Source of the DNA: Clostridiaceae bacterium
GTDB taxonomy: Bacteria > Bacillota > Clostridia > SK-Y3
Assembly: GCA_012735465.1 (NCBI GenBank)
Contig: JAAYHJ010000018.1
Span: 1 to 64,000, forward strand
Length of the DNA: 64,000 nucleotides
Reading direction: 5' to 3'
Positions 18,817 to 28,655 of this stretch are shown one piece after another. The notes under the pieces were generated by a model, which saw nothing but the letters and a program-made list of their open reading frames with translations, was not told the origin of the DNA and ran no database searches. A program made the position numbers and the translations under genes. The stretch's first letter is position 1. The number at the start of each line of letters is the position of its first letter.

Positions 18817-21800
18817 GTGAAAAAATATAAAAGAAGTTTTGCCATTGTATTGGCGCTTATCCTTTTGTTAAATATATCTCCTGTAATGGTACTGCGGGTT
18901 TTAGCTGACGTTCCACTTGATCCCGATCCTTTGCCTCCAAGTTTTTCACAGGCAGATAAGGCAGCAACCGTTATTTCTCATGATAAAAATGATATTAACG
19001 GGAACTATTGGAACAGGATAAAGATACAGTGGACTCCTACCGAGAGCTGGGGTAACCCCGATGCCTATGATAGAAACTACTATTCCCTGTCTTTGGTCCC
19101 AAGGAATGGAGGACAAGGTATCACAGTAGGACCTATTGGCAGTAATGTGACCAGTTATACTTTTGATAATCCGGGTGTTCTAAAATCAGGTACCGTGTAT
19201 GATATTACGGTTAGAGCAAACCATGACCATTTGAACCAATATGGATATGTGGTATCGGTGCACAGTTCTCCGCCTTCCAATGTGCTTTCCGTGCTCACCG
19301 ATATAGAATTGAGGGCCATGCCTGCCACTGAGTATTCTATTGAAATACAATGGGATGATGTGATTATAAACGGGCAACGGATTGATTATGAGATTTATAT
19401 TTCTACCCATAAGGATTTCAAGTCCACCCTGCCTATATATGTTCGGTCCGACATGGTAGGAAACGGGAAAGCTGTAAAACCTGTTATGGTGGATGGAAGG
19501 CCAAAGCTTACCTATACCCACACGGAGAGGGAACCGGGTACCGTGTGCTATGTAAAAATAAAGCCGGTGATACCTGCCAACCGCAATATTGTATATAACC
19601 CGGAAACGGAAACGGTTGTAACCTATACCTATATTGCTGCAAGCATGACCTTGTATTCCTCCTCCGACAGCGGAAACTGGTGGAAAATAAACTGGAATCC
19701 CATTGTAGAGGGGGTTACGGACGGTCAGGATATTTCCTACAGCATTCTCCGTGCAAATGAACAAACGGCTGATGTGGTTTTGCAGCAGATAAAGTCTCCG
19801 CCTCAGTATCTGCTTATTAAGAAAGAAGATGAAGGCAAGTATTATTACAGGATTATGGTAGCAAATTTTATGACCCAAATTGGTGAGACGATAAATATTT
19901 TTTCCGATAAGCTGGAGACAAAGATTCAGGATATACCTTATACCCCCATTGCCCCGGTTATAAAGGAAACTCTGGAAGAAGAAAAAATGACTGTTACTCA
20001 AAACAGTGCTACCATGCTGTGGGAAGTAACCACCAAGCCCGGAGGCGGAAGGGACGAGGCAGTTAAATATGATATGTGGCTTTTGCGGGATATAGAACAA
20101 ATAGATGCGCTAAAGGATCCCAAAAGTACGGCTGCACCTGCACCCACCGTTGCTGATTTTGTTCCCACTTCGGAGAATTTTATCATTAAATCCAATACGG
20201 TTCAGGGATATAAGTATACCATTGATAACCTGATTCCAAATACCGTATACTATTTTGCCATTAAGGCAAAAAGATCATTCCAGGTGGAAAATGAGGAGGG
20301 AGTGTTGGAAACTAGAGAATTTGTTTCCGAACCGGCATTTAAGGCAATTATTACCCCTCCCGACGACATGGGACAGCCGGAGACAATAGCAAAACCACCG
20401 CTGATGGTTGGGAAGGTGAATAAGGATTCTATTGAAATAAAGTGGAAGCGAAAATGGTATGAAATCATGCCCAAGCAGGAAGGGGCTTCGTGGAGTTCTG
20501 TTAATCAGCAGGGTGAGCTTTTAGACGAAGAAGAATATAATTCGGTGGATACGGAGCTTTACTACAAGAGGATTGTAGAATTTACAGAGCGCGATAATGT
20601 CAGCTATGTTATTGGATATATCCCTTTTACAAATGATTTGGATGGAAGCGAGATACGGGAGTTGGACAAGCTGCCCAATGCCATTCATACGGCCCCCATA
20701 CGCAATAACCCTTCCACTATTGACCAGACTTATACATTGACGGAGCAAATCAGGCCCAATACAGAGTACCTTATATGGATAAAAGTGATAAAAGCAGGAT
20801 ATATGTCGGATGTATCCAATGCGCTTGTGGTTACCACGCCCCCCGATTATGAGCAACCTTCCCCCGTACCTATAGTACCTACCATTTGGGATCACGTGAG
20901 CGGGGACACATACATTGACCTGACATGGTGGGGGCCGGGTTCGCAAAATCTTCCAAATCCAAAGCACACCTATTATTTGTGTTATGCCAAGGAGGATGAT
21001 ATTTCAAAAGCATTAAGAACCATAACCATTCCCTACAATGATTTGCTCCTTGAGCCCGACGGCGATACGTTAAAGCAGTACTATACCGTAACTGGTTTGG
21101 AACCTAATACATGGTATTACTTTTGGGTTATGGCAGAAAATGAGCAGAAGCAAAAGTCCGATTGGAGCGATTCCTATGCTGTATCCACTTTCCCTTACCA
21201 ACCACCGGAAACACCCTATGGATTTGGAGTTAAGGGAGGGGACGATGCCGTTGGTAAGAATCATATCACATTTGAATGGGTCAGAAAAGAAGGGCTGTAT
21301 TATGTCTTAGAGGTGAGTGAGGATATTGAAGGTAAAAACATGAGATCCTTTACTATCCAGAATGCAGGGGAATACAAAGTTACAGGGTTGGAATCCAACC
21401 GCAGGTATTTTGCAGTACTGTATGCATTGGATCCCAAGACCGGGCTAAGATCGCGTCCAACATCGGTAGTGTCAGTGCGAACTTTAAGAAGCGATGATGA
21501 ATATGATTCGGATACGGATACAGAAAGGGTTATTGATGAAGATATTATTGATTCAAGATATGAAGACGGTGTTTGGATAACGGAAATTGTAGGCATTAAT
21601 GCGGACAGGTTTATTGAAATGATATATAAAGATTCATATGTGGATTATGTTCTTGACCTGAGCAATCCCTCCAGAAGCAATATAACCAAAAGACATGTAC
21701 GTATATCCTATAAGGTGTTTACTGCTCTTTCGCAGGTTAATGAATACCTTAAAATAGATATCGGCAAAGACAAAAAGGATATAGATATCAACAGAACGTT

Positions 21801-22704
21801 TACCTTCAGGCCCAATACCATTGTTTTAAATGCAGATATGGGTATAAACAATGCAGTGGTCAATCTCTTTTTTACTGATATGAGCAGTAGCAGTATTTAC
21901 CAGACTTATGGCAGCAGCTTAATTTCAAAATCGAAAGCTACAAACCTGGAAGCATGGGTGGAAAGCAGTAACATGAAGAGGGTACTGCAATCCTTTAACA
22001 ATCCAATTATAGTGGAATATCCTTTTGAAGATACGGGCTGGGATAATAGGGGTAAGGTTCAGGGGTATGTATACGATGATAAAGCACAGGAATGGAAGAT
22101 GCTTGAAACCACTCCCATGTTTAGCCCGGCAAAAAATGTAGGGTATGCTATTATTGCGGTTTCCCTACCGGGTAAGATAGCCGTATTCAAAAAAGAAGAT
22201 ACCATACCGTTTACTGATGTTTATGGGCATTGGGTATACGATGATATTCTGCGCTTGGTTTCTGCTTATGATTTACCCAGCATACGTAAGGATACCCGCT
22301 TCCGCCCGGACGACATAATCACAATGGAGGAAGGCGTTAAGCTTATATTGGATGTGCTGGGATATAAATACGGGGATAATTATTCTGCAGAGGCATATAA
22401 AGCAGGTATTACAAAGGATGTTAAAAACATCAGCTTTATCACCCGGCAGGAGGCAATTTCAATGCTGGCGCGGCTGTATGAGATAAAGACGGGACAAAGA
22501 GCAGAAGCTTATGCCGATTTAAGCCGGTATAAGGATGCAAATTTAATCAGCGCTACTTATCTGCCGGCAGTGCGGTTTGCTGTAAGCATTGGGATATTGG
22601 CTGGTAAAAGTGGTAATACACTGGCACCCGGTGAAAAGATTACCAGGGCGGAAATGGCAGCAATGCTGCGCAGGTTAATGAAATACATTGGAGAAATAGG
22701 ATAA
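18817..22704 (+). CDS. Second giant exported fibronectin type III/SLH protein
   Basis: 1295 residues, a diverged neighbour of the preceding gene, 12 bases downstream. Signal peptide at 1-31. About seven fibronectin-like modules start near residues 55, 165, 280, 390, 530, 690 and 810. An acidic linker lies at about 890-910, then the shared pre-SLH part (VLDLSNPS, ISYKVF, FTFRPN), and SLH repeats from about 1131 to the end (TMEEGVKLILDVLGY, TRQEAISMLARLYE, ITRAEMAAMLRRLMK). The GTG start follows GGGGGTGG. The same order of parts in both proteins points to an old duplication. Likely co-transcribed and co-displayed on the wall. Confidence 0.87.
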   Translation: MKKYKRSFAIVLALILLLNISPVMVLRVLADVPLDPDPLPPSFSQADKAATVISHDKNDINGNYWNRIKIQWTPTESWGNPDAYDRNYYSLSLVPRNGGQGITVGPIGSNVTSYTFDNPGVLKSGTVYDITVRANHDHLNQYGYVVSVHSSPPSNVLSVLTDIELRAMPATEYSIEIQWDDVIINGQRIDYEIYISTHKDFKSTLPIYVRSDMVGNGKAVKPVMVDGRPKLTYTHTEREPGTVCYVKIKPVIPANRNIVYNPETETVVTYTYIAASMTLYSSSDSGNWWKINWNPIVEGVTDGQDISYSILRANEQTADVVLQQIKSPPQYLLIKKEDEGKYYYRIMVANFMTQIGETINIFSDKLETKIQDIPYTPIAPVIKETLEEEKMTVTQNSATMLWEVTTKPGGGRDEAVKYDMWLLRDIEQIDALKDPKSTAAPAPTVADFVPTSENFIIKSNTVQGYKYTIDNLIPNTVYYFAIKAKRSFQVENEEGVLETREFVSEPAFKAIITPPDDMGQPETIAKPPLMVGKVNKDSIEIKWKRKWYEIMPKQEGASWSSVNQQGELLDEEEYNSVDTELYYKRIVEFTERDNVSYVIGYIPFTNDLDGSEIRELDKLPNAIHTAPIRNNPSTIDQTYTLTEQIRPNTEYLIWIKVIKAGYMSDVSNALVVTTPPDYEQPSPVPIVPTIWDHVSGDTYIDLTWWGPGSQNLPNPKHTYYLCYAKEDDISKALRTITIPYNDLLLEPDGDTLKQYYTVTGLEPNTWYYFWVMAENEQKQKSDWSDSYAVSTFPYQPPETPYGFGVKGGDDAVGKNHITFEWVRKEGLYYVLEVSEDIEGKNMRSFTIQNAGEYKVTGLESNRRYFAVLYALDPKTGLRSRPTSVVSVRTLRSDDEYDSDTDTERVIDEDIIDSRYEDGVWITEIVGINADRFIEMIYKDSYVDYVLDLSNPSRSNITKRHVRISYKVFTALSQVNEYLKIDIGKDKKDIDINRTFTFRPNTIVLNADMGINNAVVNLFFTDMSSSSIYQTYGSSLISKSKATNLEAWVESSNMKRVLQSFNNPIIVEYPFEDTGWDNRGKVQGYVYDDKAQEWKMLETTPMFSPAKNVGYAIIAVSLPGKIAVFKKEDTIPFTDVYGHWVYDDILRLVSAYDLPSIRKDTRFRPDDIITMEEGVKLILDVLGYKYGDNYSAEAYKAGITKDVKNISFITRQEAISMLARLYEIKTGQRAEAYADLSRYKDANLISATYLPAVRFAVSIGILAGKSGNTLAPGEKITRAEMAAMLRRLMKYIGEIG

Positions 22705-22717
22705 AATTCAAAGGCTC

Positions 22718-22739
22718 GGGCAGCTGTGGGCAGCTGCCC
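22718..22739. repeat. GC-rich palindrome (REP-like)
   Basis: GGGCAGCT, six bases, AGCTGCCC, followed by CCTACAG. It stands out in an AT-rich gap between two SLH genes. It resembles short GC-rich dispersed palindromes common in Clostridia; no T-run follows, so it is a poor terminator. Confidence 0.5.
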
Positions 22740-22808
22740 CTACAGTTGTTGTATTTACAATGTGCAATAGGATTCAAATTAATTTTTCAGTATTAGGTGG
22801 GGTATGGA

Positions 22809-23663
22809 ATGAAAAGACACATAAAATTTATAATATCAATGGTGCTGTCGTGCATACTGACAATACCAACGGCCTATATTTCTTTTGCAGAAACCGTTAC
22901 ATACACATTAAAATACATTGGTTCAAACACTGTCCAAGTTACATTAAAGGGTGCAAATCCCGGAGAATACATTCAATTAAGGAGTGTTACCGCAAGTAAA
23001 GGTAAAAACTTATATGTGCATTATGGAATTGTAAAGAATAAATCCGAGGAAGTTACCACCGCCAGCGTTGATTGCAGGGTGTTTGGCCTTGTGCCGCCAA
23101 TCAGGGTGCTGCTTAAGCGGGAAGGAAGCGAGGAACCTGTTTTCCACGATATACAAGGCCATGAGGCCGAGTTGTATATTCAGCATCTGCACGATGCGGG
23201 CATAGTAAAAGGATATGAAGGGGGAATATTTAAACCGGAAGGCAGTATAACAAGGGCTGAATTTTTTACAATGATGGTTAAAGCCAAAGGATATCCTATA
23301 ACAAATGCTCAAACCAATGAATTTACAGATTTGAATAATCATTGGGGGAAAGACCTGATCATGACTGCTGTAAATAATAATCTTGTAAAGGGCAATGGAG
23401 ACGGAACTATCAGGCCTGACGATCCTGTTACCATTGGGCAGGTTGCAGTGGTGATAGACAGAGCCTATCCCCTAAGGGCATTAAAAGACGGCGTTTATTC
23501 AAAACTGGCCAATTCCAATCATTATGCGGCAAGAAGCATGAAAAAGATGCTGGATGCAGGCATTGTTAATATTGAAGACAGTATGTACAGGAACTTTAAT
23601 TTAGACAGACCGGCGACGAGGGCAGAATGTGCCATGATGATTAGCAGAGCGATGGTAAATTAA
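22809..23663 (+). CDS. Small exported protein with three SLH repeats
   Basis: 284 residues: signal peptide (1-28, cut near SFA), a short beta-rich domain (about 30-110) and three SLH repeats filling the rest (cores ITRAEFFTMMVKAKG, VTIGQVAVVIDRAY, ATRAECAMMISRAM). AGGTGGGG stands before the ATG at 22809; an in-frame GTG at 22797 overlaps it. Third member of the surface-protein string, possibly an S-layer accessory or an anchor adaptor. No other domain is recognised. Confidence 0.85.
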   Translation: MKRHIKFIISMVLSCILTIPTAYISFAETVTYTLKYIGSNTVQVTLKGANPGEYIQLRSVTASKGKNLYVHYGIVKNKSEEVTTASVDCRVFGLVPPIRVLLKREGSEEPVFHDIQGHEAELYIQHLHDAGIVKGYEGGIFKPEGSITRAEFFTMMVKAKGYPITNAQTNEFTDLNNHWGKDLIMTAVNNNLVKGNGDGTIRPDDPVTIGQVAVVIDRAYPLRALKDGVYSKLANSNHYAARSMKKMLDAGIVNIEDSMYRNFNLDRPATRAECAMMISRAMVN

Positions 23664-23669
23664 AATCAT

Positions 23670-23713
23670 AAAAAGAGGCATGTTGGACCTATGGGTCTTA
23701 CATGCCTCTTTTT
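23670..23713. terminator. Bidirectional terminator between the SLH string and murC
   Basis: A perfect 14-bp stem, AAAAAGAGGCATGT with its complement at 23700-23713, ending in TTTTT, between convergent genes. Confidence 0.9.
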
Positions 23714-23742
23714 ACACTTTTAATACTTGTAAACTATTATCT

Positions 23743-25155
23743 TTATGCTATAGACTGGGCATTTCTTATTTTATCAAAGATCATTTTCCCTACCAGGTAT
23801 ATATCCCCTGCACCCATGGTTAAAACCATATCCCCTGCTTTTGCATGTTTCATAACGTATTCTGCTATTTCTTCAAATTTGGATATGTATTGGGCGTCAA
23901 AACCTTTAGCCTTTATTTTATGTACGAGGTCGGTAGCATGTACCGTTCCGTTATCAACCTCCCGGGCAGCATATATATCGGTAATAATGACCTTGTCCGC
24001 ATCTCCAAAGGAGCTTGCAAACTCATCCATCAAGGCAAGGGTTCTTGTATAGGTGTGAGGCTGAAAAATACACCACAGCTTGTTATGAGGAAGCCTGGAA
24101 GCAGCAGCAAGAGTAGCTTTTATCTCGCTGGGATGATGGGCATAATCATCAATTATTCTAATGCCATTGATATTTCCCTTTGTTTCAAAACGCCTATGGG
24201 TACCCCTGAAGTTGGATATTGCTTTTGAAATAGTCTTTATGTCCACTCCCAGACAAGAAGCTGTAGCTGCAGCTGCAAGGGCATTGTATATATTATGTAT
24301 ACCCGGTATATTAAGCTGTATGGTAGAAAGCACACTGTTTTTATATACTATGTCAAAATGTGGCAAGCCCCATTCATTAAAAAATATGTTTTTTGCACTC
24401 CAATCCCAATTACCGTTCTTGATTCCAAAAGTAATGATATTGCAGGATATGCCCTCCACTGCTTTCAGAACCTTTGCATCATCGCCGCATATAATTAAAT
24501 AACCGTTGTCCGGTACCAATTGGGCAAATTTTCTAAAGGATGAAATGATGTGCTCCAGGTTTTTAAAATAATCCAAATGGTCTTCTTCAATATTGAGTAT
24601 GGTTGCTACAAAGGGATAGAACTTGAGAAAACTATCCACGTACTCACATGCCTCTGTAACAAAATATGTACTGTTTCCTACACGAACGTTGCCATTAATT
24701 TCTTCCAATTCTCCTCCCACCAATATGGTTGGGTCCAGGCCGGCATTCAGCAAAATGAGAGAAACCATGGATGTAGTGGTTGTTTTGCCATGAGTTCCCG
24801 AAATAGCAATGGAATGAGGATATTTTTTCATTATCTCTCCTAAAAGTATCGGCCGTTCAATGATGGGTATATTGTGTTCCTTTGCAGCTTTCATTTCCGG
24901 ATTGGAGCTCTTTACCGCTGCCGTATGGACTATGAGATCGGCTCCCTTAATATTTTCTTCCGAATGCCCGGCAAAGAAACGCATACCCATGTTTTCCAGC
25001 TTTCGTGTCAAACAAGATGCTTTAATATCCGAACCTGATACTTTATAATTATTTTTTATCAGTATCTCGGCCAAGCCACTCATGCTTATGCCTCCAACAC
25101 CTATAAAATGAACATGGGTACCTGGTTTCAGAAAATCAAGTTTTAATTCAGGCAA
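23743..25155 (-). CDS. murC: UDP-N-acetylmuramate--L-alanine ligase MurC
   Basis: Adds the first amino acid, L-alanine, to UDP-MurNAc in peptidoglycan synthesis. About 470 residues with the N-terminal VHFIGVGGISMSGLAEIL nucleotide-fold motif, the ATP P-loop ISGTHGKTTTTSMV, the central EDHLDYF, and IDDYAHHPSEI of the C-terminal ligase domain. The frame is open to a GTG at 25164 that touches the ribosome site; AAGGAG at 25165-25170 is better spaced for the TTG at 25155. It points against its neighbours and is divergent from purR. Confidence 0.94.
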   Translation of the reverse strand: MPELKLDFLKPGTHVHFIGVGGISMSGLAEILIKNNYKVSGSDIKASCLTRKLENMGMRFFAGHSEENIKGADLIVHTAAVKSSNPEMKAAKEHNIPIIERPILLGEIMKKYPHSIAISGTHGKTTTTSMVSLILLNAGLDPTILVGGELEEINGNVRVGNSTYFVTEACEYVDSFLKFYPFVATILNIEEDHLDYFKNLEHIISSFRKFAQLVPDNGYLIICGDDAKVLKAVEGISCNIITFGIKNGNWDWSAKNIFFNEWGLPHFDIVYKNSVLSTIQLNIPGIHNIYNALAAAATASCLGVDIKTISKAISNFRGTHRRFETKGNINGIRIIDDYAHHPSEIKATLAAASRLPHNKLWCIFQPHTYTRTLALMDEFASSFGDADKVIITDIYAAREVDNGTVHATDLVHKIKAKGFDAQYISKFEEIAEYVMKHAKAGDMVLTMGAGDIYLVGKMIFDKIRNAQSIA

Positions 25156-25187
25156 ATAAAACACTCCTTACTTAAAGTAAATTATTT

Positions 25188-25216
25188 AGTAAACTTAATA
25201 TTAGAATTATTGTCAA
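25188..25216 (-). promoter_or_regulatory. Candidate sigma-A promoter of murC
   Basis: On the reverse strand TTGACA, 17 bases, TTTACT, about 33 bases before the TTG start. Confidence 0.5.
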
Positions 25217-25383
25217 TAATGTAATTAACTAATCGTTGATAATATAATTGTCTATTATCTTTTTATCTATAATATATATCATCAGTAATCAAATAGCAAA
25301 CATTTTCAAGTGCAAATGTCCTCTAAATAGTATATGGAAGAATTATAAAAAATATAAATGAGTGAATAATTTTCAAGAAATTC

Positions 25384-25412
25384 TTTAAAATATTCGTATT
25401 ATTGTGTATAAT
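25384..25412 (+). promoter_or_regulatory. Candidate sigma-A promoter of purR
   Basis: TTTAAA, 17 bases, TATAAT (25407-25412), about 45 bases before the purR start. The rest of the 300-bp divergent murC/purR region is AT-rich without other clear structure. Confidence 0.5.
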
Positions 25413-25457
25413 GGGGTTTAATGAGAACACAACTTCTGAGAAGCGGAGGAAAAGCAA

Positions 25458-26297
25458 ATGGAGAAACTGCAAAGAAATGAACGGATCGCAGCTTTGACTC
25501 AAATTTTAAGCAATCATCCAAATAAATTATTTACATTTAATTATTTTGTGGATATCTTTGGCTGTGCTAAGTCTACATTGAGCGAAGATGTGGAATTGTT
25601 GAGAGGGATTGCAGAAAAGCTTCAGTTAGGAGAAATAGAAACTATTTCAGGAGCTGCAGGTGGGGTTAAATATATTCCCATGCTTGGAAAACATAAAATT
25701 GAAATGATCCTTGACGAGCTTTGCAAGAGCCTCTCGGATCCAAACAGGATCCTGTCAGGAGGTTTTATATATATGACTGATATAATATATAATCCCGCTT
25801 ATGTGGACAACATCGGCAAAATTTTTGCAGGAGAGTTTATAAACAAGGGAATTGATTATGTGGTTACGGTAGAGACCAAAGGTATACCCATTGCCATGAT
25901 GACTGCCCGGGCTATGAATGTACCTCTGATTATTGTGCGCAGGGACAGTAAGGTAACGGAAGGTTCTTCAGTAAATATTAATTATGTATCTGCGTCAAGC
26001 CGAAGGATTCAGACCATGTCCCTTTCCCGCAGAGCTCTGAAAAAGAATTCAAAAGTTTTGTTTGTAGATGATTTTATGAAAGGGGGAGGAACGGCAAAGG
26101 GAATAATAGAGTTGATGAAGGAGTTTGAATCGGAGGTAGCAGGAATTGCAGTTTTGATTTCTACAAAAGAACCATCGGATAAATTTGTACGGGATTATTT
26201 TTCATTATTAATTTTGAATAATGTGGATGAACAGAATAGTATTATAGATTTGATGCCGGGTATAAAAATAAATAAAACTGCTAATGATAAAATATGA
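25458..26297 (+). CDS. purR: Purine operon repressor PurR
   Basis: Gram-positive PurR, a transcription factor that senses PRPP. 279 residues: an N-terminal winged helix (about 5-75, with KSTLSEDVELLR) and a C-terminal type I phosphoribosyltransferase-like domain whose PRPP loop is VLFVDDFMKGGGTAKG. GCGGAGGA precedes the ATG. It is followed by spoVG and, two genes on, by prs, the enzyme that makes PRPP, as in Bacillus. Confidence 0.94.
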   Translation: MEKLQRNERIAALTQILSNHPNKLFTFNYFVDIFGCAKSTLSEDVELLRGIAEKLQLGEIETISGAAGGVKYIPMLGKHKIEMILDELCKSLSDPNRILSGGFIYMTDIIYNPAYVDNIGKIFAGEFINKGIDYVVTVETKGIPIAMMTARAMNVPLIIVRRDSKVTEGSSVNINYVSASSRRIQTMSLSRRALKKNSKVLFVDDFMKGGGTAKGIIELMKEFESEVAGIAVLISTKEPSDKFVRDYFSLLILNNVDEQNSIIDLMPGIKINKTANDKI

Positions 26298-26397
26298 AAT
26301 ATGAAAACTATAGAACCAGAATAAGGCATTTACGATAAGGAACAGTAAACGATTGGGTTGCATCAAGTTGCTTCGTGGGAGAGGTGGTGAAGGCATC

Positions 26398-26682
26398 GTG
26401 GAAATAACTGATATCCGAATCAGAAAAATTAATGCAGAAGGTAAAATGAAAGCAGTGGTATCTGTAACCTTTGATAATTCTTTTGTAGTACATGACATAA
26501 AGGTAATTGAAAGCCAGGATAAGCTGTTTATTGCAATGCCCAGTCGTAAAACTCCTGATGGTGAGTTTAAAGATATTGCGCATCCTATTAATGCTGAAAC
26601 CCGGGAAGCTCTTCAAAACGCTATTTTAGAAAAATATGAAACAACGCTTGTACAGGAAAATGAAATAGCACAGGACACATAA
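26398..26682 (+). CDS. spoVG: SpoVG, septation/sporulation RNA-binding regulator
   Basis: 94 residues from the GTG at 26398, beginning [12 protein letters not shown] like other SpoVG proteins, with the signature [20 protein letters not shown]. SpoVG proteins bind nucleic acid and affect septation, sporulation and virulence genes. The frame is open to 26353 but those codons match nothing in the family. A terminator follows. Confidence 0.94.
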   Translation: MEITDIRIRKINAEGKMKAVVSVTFDNSFVVHDIKVIESQDKLFIAMPSRKTPDGEFKDIAHPINAETREALQNAILEKYETTLVQENEIAQDT

Positions 26683-26703
26683 GGTTTATAATACGCAACA
26701 CTG

Positions 26704-26727
26704 AAAAGACACTTAAACGTGTCTTTT
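26704..26727 (+). terminator. Intrinsic terminator after spoVG
   Basis: AAAAGACAC, loop TTAAAC, GTGTCTTTT and further T. Confidence 0.85.
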
Positions 26728-26851
26728 TTATTGTTATTTTTTATTTATATATTCGTTCATATATATAATATTTGCCAATTAAGGGTTGAAAAAATATAAA
26801 AAAAATGAGAGAATGATTACGGCAAAAAAATAACAAGGATGGTGTTTTTAT

Positions 26852-27625
26852 TTGGAAAACTTATCCGCTATTATTTTAGCAGCCGGTGAAGGGAAGAGGA
26901 TGAAATCCAATAAATCAAAAGTGCTTCACACGGTCTGTGGTAAAGCTATGGTAGAATGGGTATTTAATTCTGTTCAGCAGGCAGGTATTCATCACTGTGT
27001 TATTGTGGTAGGATATAAAGCAGATGAAGTTATGGAATATATGGGTCCAAAGGTTCAATACGCTCTGCAAAAGGAACAGCTGGGAACGGGACATGCGGTA
27101 ATGCAAGCCATACCTTTTCTAAGAAACAGGGACGGATATGTCATTGTTTTAAATGGGGATGCGCCTCTTATTCAGGGGGATACGATACGAAAAGCCTTTA
27201 ATTTTCATATTGATTCCAAAAATGCAGCAACCGTTCTTACAACTGAGCTGGAAGATCCTACGGGTTATGGAAGGATTGTGCGGGATAAGAATAACAATGT
27301 GATGAAAATTGTAGAGCATAAGGATGCCGATGAAAAAGAAAGGATGATTAAAGAGGTAAATTCGGGAGTGTATTGTTTTACCATTCCTTATTTGATTGAT
27401 TCTTTGGGCAAACTCGATAATAAAAACGCACAAGGTGAATATTACCTGACAGATACTATAGAGATACTGATACGGGAAGGGCATAAGGTCGGAGCAATGA
27501 AGGTGGATGATTCAGCCCAATTGGAAGGTGTTAACGACCGGACGCAGCTTTTAAAAGTTGAGGAAGAGATGAAAAGGAGAATTATGTGTAATCAAGGAGG
27601 TTCCGCTAATGATAACTCACGGTAA
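26852..27625 (+). CDS. glmU: GlmU-type UDP-GlcNAc pyrophosphorylase, uridylyltransferase domain only
   Basis: 257 residues covering only the N-terminal nucleotidyltransferase half of Glm[12 protein letters not shown] (sugar-nucleotide loop, residues 9-19), [15 protein letters not shown] and EVNSGVYCF. It should make UDP-GlcNAc from GlcNAc-1-P and UTP. Typical GlmU is about 450-460 residues with a left-handed beta-helix acetyltransferase; that half is missing and the last codons overlap the start of prs by 17 bases. No remnant of hexapeptide repeats follows in any frame. TTG start with AAGGATGG before it. The acetylation of GlcN-1-P must be done by another protein if this route is used. Confidence 0.85.
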   Translation: MENLSAIILAAGEGKRMKSNKSKVLHTVCGKAMVEWVFNSVQQAGIHHCVIVVGYKADEVMEYMGPKVQYALQKEQLGTGHAVMQAIPFLRNRDGYVIVLNGDAPLIQGDTIRKAFNFHIDSKNAATVLTTELEDPTGYGRIVRDKNNNVMKIVEHKDADEKERMIKEVNSGVYCFTIPYLIDSLGKLDNKNAQGEYYLTDTIEILIREGHKVGAMKVDDSAQLEGVNDRTQLLKVEEEMKRRIMCNQGGSANDNSR

Positions 27626-28565
27626 AAATATTAAAATATTTACGGCTAATTCTAACCGTAAGCTGGCCGAATCCATTGCTAAAATTATTGGGGTACCCTT
27701 GGGTAAGTCGGAAGTAGGAAATTTTAGTGACGGCGAAATTTTTGTTAATATTGGAGAAACGGTCAGGGGTTCGGATGTTTTTGTTGTACAATCTACTTGC
27801 AACCCGGTAAACCAGCATATTATGGAATTGTTAATAATGATTGATGCTTTCAAAAGGGCGTCGGCAGGTAGAATTACGGCTGTTATTCCCTATTTTGGCT
27901 ATGCACGCCAGGACCGTAAGGCAAAAGCCAGGGATCCCATTTCAGCAAAGCTGGTAGCAGATATAATTGCAACAGCCGGTGCTGACAGGGTTTTAACCAT
28001 GGATTTGCACGCTCCTCAAATACAAGGATTTTTCAACGTGCCTGTGGACCATTTACCTGGAGTACCCATACTGGGACGATATTATTCTACTAAGTTTGAA
28101 AATGAAAAGGACGACATCATTGTAGTTTCTCCTGACCTGGGCAGTGTAACCCGTGCCAGGAATTTTGCCGCCAGGTTGGATGCGCCTTTGGCTATCATTG
28201 ACAAAAGAAGACCAAAGGCTAATGTGGCGGAAGTTATGAATATTATTGGAGATGTTAAGGATAAAAAAGTTATTTTAGTGGATGATATGATAGATACTGC
28301 CGGTACAATTACATCCGGAGCAAAGGCATTAGTGGAACGGGGTGCAAAGGAAGTATACGCATGTTGTACTCACGGGGTTCTTTCCGGCCCTGCCATTGAA
28401 AGGATTAAGGATTCTCCTATTAAGGAATTGGTTATTTTAGATACAATACCTCTTCCGGAAGAAAAGGCAATTGATAAGATTAAGGTATTATCAGTAGCTC
28501 CTATTTTTGCAGAGGCTATAGAAAGAATTTACGAGGATTTACCGGTAAGCACATTATTTGTATAA
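27609..28565 (+). CDS. prs: Ribose-phosphate pyrophosphokinase Prs
   Basis: Makes PRPP from ribose-5-phosphate and ATP, the precursor of purines, pyrimidines, histidine and NAD and the ligand of PurR encoded two genes upstream. 318 residues with [16 protein letters not shown], the catalytic loop [28 protein letters not shown] and the PRPP-binding [20 protein letters not shown] precedes the ATG and lies inside the end of glmU, so the two are translationally linked. Confidence 0.96.
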   Translation: MITHGKNIKIFTANSNRKLAESIAKIIGVPLGKSEVGNFSDGEIFVNIGETVRGSDVFVVQSTCNPVNQHIMELLIMIDAFKRASAGRITAVIPYFGYARQDRKAKARDPISAKLVADIIATAGADRVLTMDLHAPQIQGFFNVPVDHLPGVPILGRYYSTKFENEKDDIIVVSPDLGSVTRARNFAARLDAPLAIIDKRRPKANVAEVMNIIGDVKDKKVILVDDMIDTAGTITSGAKALVERGAKEVYACCTHGVLSGPAIERIKDSPIKELVILDTIPLPEEKAIDKIKVLSVAPIFAEAIERIYEDLPVSTLFV

Positions 28566-28601
28566 ATACAATGCGGTCATGAATATATTTAATTATGCCG
28601 G

Positions 28602-28624
28602 GGTCAGGTAATATTTACCTGACC
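28602..28624 (+). terminator. Hairpin between prs and pth
   Basis: GGTCAGGTAA, three bases, TTACCTGACC: a perfect 10-bp stem. Only a weak T-rich tail follows, so it may be a partial terminator or a processing site rather than a full stop. Confidence 0.5.
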
Positions 28625-28655
28625 TTATGGTGTTTTATGTAGAAAGGGTGAATGT

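Noticed and set aside
19186-20100. A 304-codon reverse frame inside the second fibronectin/SLH gene
   Set aside because: Composition is unlike a real protein, there is no ribosome site, and the forward frame is clearly coding.
27560-27700. A frameshift hiding the missing GlmU acetyltransferase half
   Set aside because: The following sequence is fully used by prs, with its own ribosome site, and no hexapeptide repeats appear in any frame.
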